Of a stretch of 23,535 nucleotides of DNA, positions 22,445 through 23,535 are shown one piece after another (positions within the stretch are counted from its first letter, which is position 1; each line of letters begins with the position of its first letter). Under the pieces are notes generated by a model, which was given only the letters and a program-made list of their open reading frames with translations, ran no database searches and was not told the DNA's origin. Both the position numbers and the translations under genes were made by a program. The stretch spans positions 1 to 23,535 of the forward strand of contig CAZNLH010000033.1 in the NCBI GenBank assembly GCA_964573995.1, written 5' to 3'. The DNA is from CAZNLH01 sp964573995. GTDB taxonomy: Bacteria > Gemmatimonadota > CAZMKB01 > CAZNLH01.

Positions 22445-23535
22445 ATGAAATCACAATACTTCGCAATCTCGACACTCGTGCTCGTCTCCTTGACACTCCC
22501 CCTTAGATTGTCGGGGAGGGTAAAGGGGAGAACGGCCGCGCCGGTTATCGAGGCCCGGTACGTTGAAGCAGGGCCCACCGTCGATGGAGACCCAAGCGAT
22601 CCGGTATGGCGGCAGGCCGCTCCAGAAAGCATCTTCAGCGTCCTTGGGAGGCCTGAAACGACTTCGTCGCTCACAACGGTCAGGGCGCTCTACGATAATA
22701 CATCCCTGTATCTCCTCTACCAGTGCCGCGGCAAACAAACCCGGGACCTCCAGGCCTCGACGATACAGAGGGACGGTCCTTTGTGGAAGTCGGACGACGA
22801 GGTGGAATTCTTCTTCTTTCCAGGAGATCAGGACTCACTATATATCCAATTCATCACAAACCCGATCGGGGCCAAATACGACACGCCGATTAAGAGTTTC
22901 AACGGGCCCAGGAACTTCAAGTGGCTCTCTCAGCCGGGGTGGGCCGAGGACTCTTGGTCCATCGAGATGGAAATACCGATGCGCCAATTCGTCGATAAGG
23001 TAGAGAAGGACGAGACCTGGCGGGTCAATTTCACCAGGTACTTACGCGTACAGCCGGACTCGACCATCCACTTGTCTTGGAGCCCAACTATCAAGAATTT
23101 CTATGAACCGGAGCACTTCGGCCTGATGCGATTCGGCAAGACGACCGAATTCAACGAGTCACCACAGGAGGTAGATTGGACGGCGGACGAGTCGCGCGCG
23201 ATCGCCAACCTGAAGCGCCTCAAGGGGGGAGAGATTTACGGCCCTATGAAAAGTTACTTCGACAATGTCCTGGGCGTAATCAACCGAAACCGCCCCTTGC
23301 CCGGGGTCCTGGAACGTTTATCGAATTTCATCAGGGAATACCCCGACTCGGCGTCATCACTCAGCCTCGCCCTCCGTGCCATATACCCCGCCGCCTCCAC
23401 CTACCGCGCCTCCCCCGAAACAGTGGAATCGTTTATCAAGGAAGCCTACCAACCGCTCAGTCATCTGAAGGACGCGCGTGATCTCTTCCGCCTGTCACAG
23501 GGGTTATTCTACAGCGAGATCGGCCGGAAAGCGGA
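22445..23535 (+). CDS. Secreted CBM9-like carbohydrate-binding protein, 3' truncated
   Basis: The frame runs from an ATG at 22445, with AGGGAG 8 nt upstream, to the right edge without a stop (363 codons seen). A short hydrophobic N-terminus (MKSQYFAISTLVLVSLTLPL) suggests export. Residues about 38-225 look like a family 9 carbohydrate-binding beta-sandwich: GPTVDGDPSDPVWRQA, VRALYDNTSLYLLYQC, LWKSDDEVEFFFFPG, WSIEMEIPMRQF, WRVNFTRYLR and FGLMRFG are the usual landmarks. After residue 240 the sequence becomes helical (YFDNVLGVINRNRPLPGVLERL) and may continue as a helical repeat or another domain beyond the window. Ligand unknown; related proteins are secreted or cell-surface. Confidence 0.8.
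   Translation, partial: MKSQYFAISTLVLVSLTLPLRLSGRVKGRTAAPVIEARYVEAGPTVDGDPSDPVWRQAAPESIFSVLGRPETTSSLTTVRALYDNTSLYLLYQCRGKQTRDLQASTIQRDGPLWKSDDEVEFFFFPGDQDSLYIQFITNPIGAKYDTPIKSFNGPRNFKWLSQPGWAEDSWSIEMEIPMRQFVDKVEKDETWRVNFTRYLRVQPDSTIHLSWSPTIKNFYEPEHFGLMRFGKTTEFNESPQEVDWTADESRAIANLKRLKGGEIYGPMKSYFDNVLGVINRNRPLPGVLERLSNFIREYPDSASSLSLALRAIYPAASTYRASPETVESFIKEAYQPLSHLKDARDLFRLSQGLFYSEIGRKA

Noticed and set aside
1..23535. CRISPR arrays, tRNA, rRNA, transposases, phage genes
   Set aside because: Looked for on both strands; no regularly spaced repeats, no cloverleaf with tRNA consensus and no mobile-element protein motifs were found, apart from the unexplained hairpin block next to the gap.

Overview
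The window is from a bacterium of unresolved phylum, most likely a metagenome-assembled scaffold, since a run of exactly 100 N sits at 18247-18346. Bacterial identity rests on an ECF sigma factor with its zinc-finger anti-sigma factor, on consensus-like sigma-70 promoters (three with a perfect TTGACA and a 17-bp spacer plus a good -10 box), and on strong Shine-Dalgarno sites with 4-bp ATGA/GTGA gene overlaps. Against that background sits an operon of archaeal character (HMG-CoA synthase, thiolase, DUF35). The sequence looks moderately GC-rich. No rRNA, tRNA, CRISPR array, transposase or phage gene was seen.

Layout, left to right. (1) 1-1376: 3' part of a secreted Asp-box beta-propeller protein. 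(2) 5208-1766, minus strand: operon for HMG-CoA synthase, thiolase, DUF35 zinc-ribbon protein and a methylglutaconyl-CoA-hydratase-like crotonase. (3) 5209-5480: divergent control region with back-to-back promoters and a perfect inverted repeat. (4) 5481-9910, plus strand: trehalose operon with a duplicated DUF5752 protein, TreT-type synthase, OtsB and OtsA. (5) 9907-13230: small, mostly unrecognised genes (a polyampholytic disordered protein, exported proteins, a possible lipoprotein), two with near-consensus promoters. (6) 18238-13293, minus strand: surface-polysaccharide operon of two GT4 glycosyltransferases, a flippase and a NodB-type deacetylase, cut upstream by the N gap. (7) 18347-18963: no convincing gene, a dense block of nested inverted repeats and a strong leftward promoter. 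(8) 22258-18964, minus strand: ECF sigma factor, anti-sigma factor, YbjQ-family protein, then an SLC13/DASS permease with two RCK_C-like domains. (9) 22445-23535: 5' part of a secreted CBM9-like protein running off the window.

How the genes may work together (inference): the first operon would condense acetyl-CoA to acetoacetyl-CoA and HMG-CoA through a channelled thiolase-HMGS-DUF35 complex. The fourth gene could dehydrate HMG-CoA to 3-methylglutaconyl-CoA, which points to branched-chain acyl-CoA chemistry as an alternative to isoprenoid supply. The trehalose operon holds two complete routes to the same compatible solute and is followed by a highly charged disordered protein, suggesting an osmotic or desiccation response. 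The polysaccharide and ECF modules concern the cell envelope. The most unusual items are the archaeal-type HMG-CoA operon with a fourth dehydratase gene, the doubled trehalose route with its duplicated DUF5752 partner, and the multi-hairpin block beside the gap.
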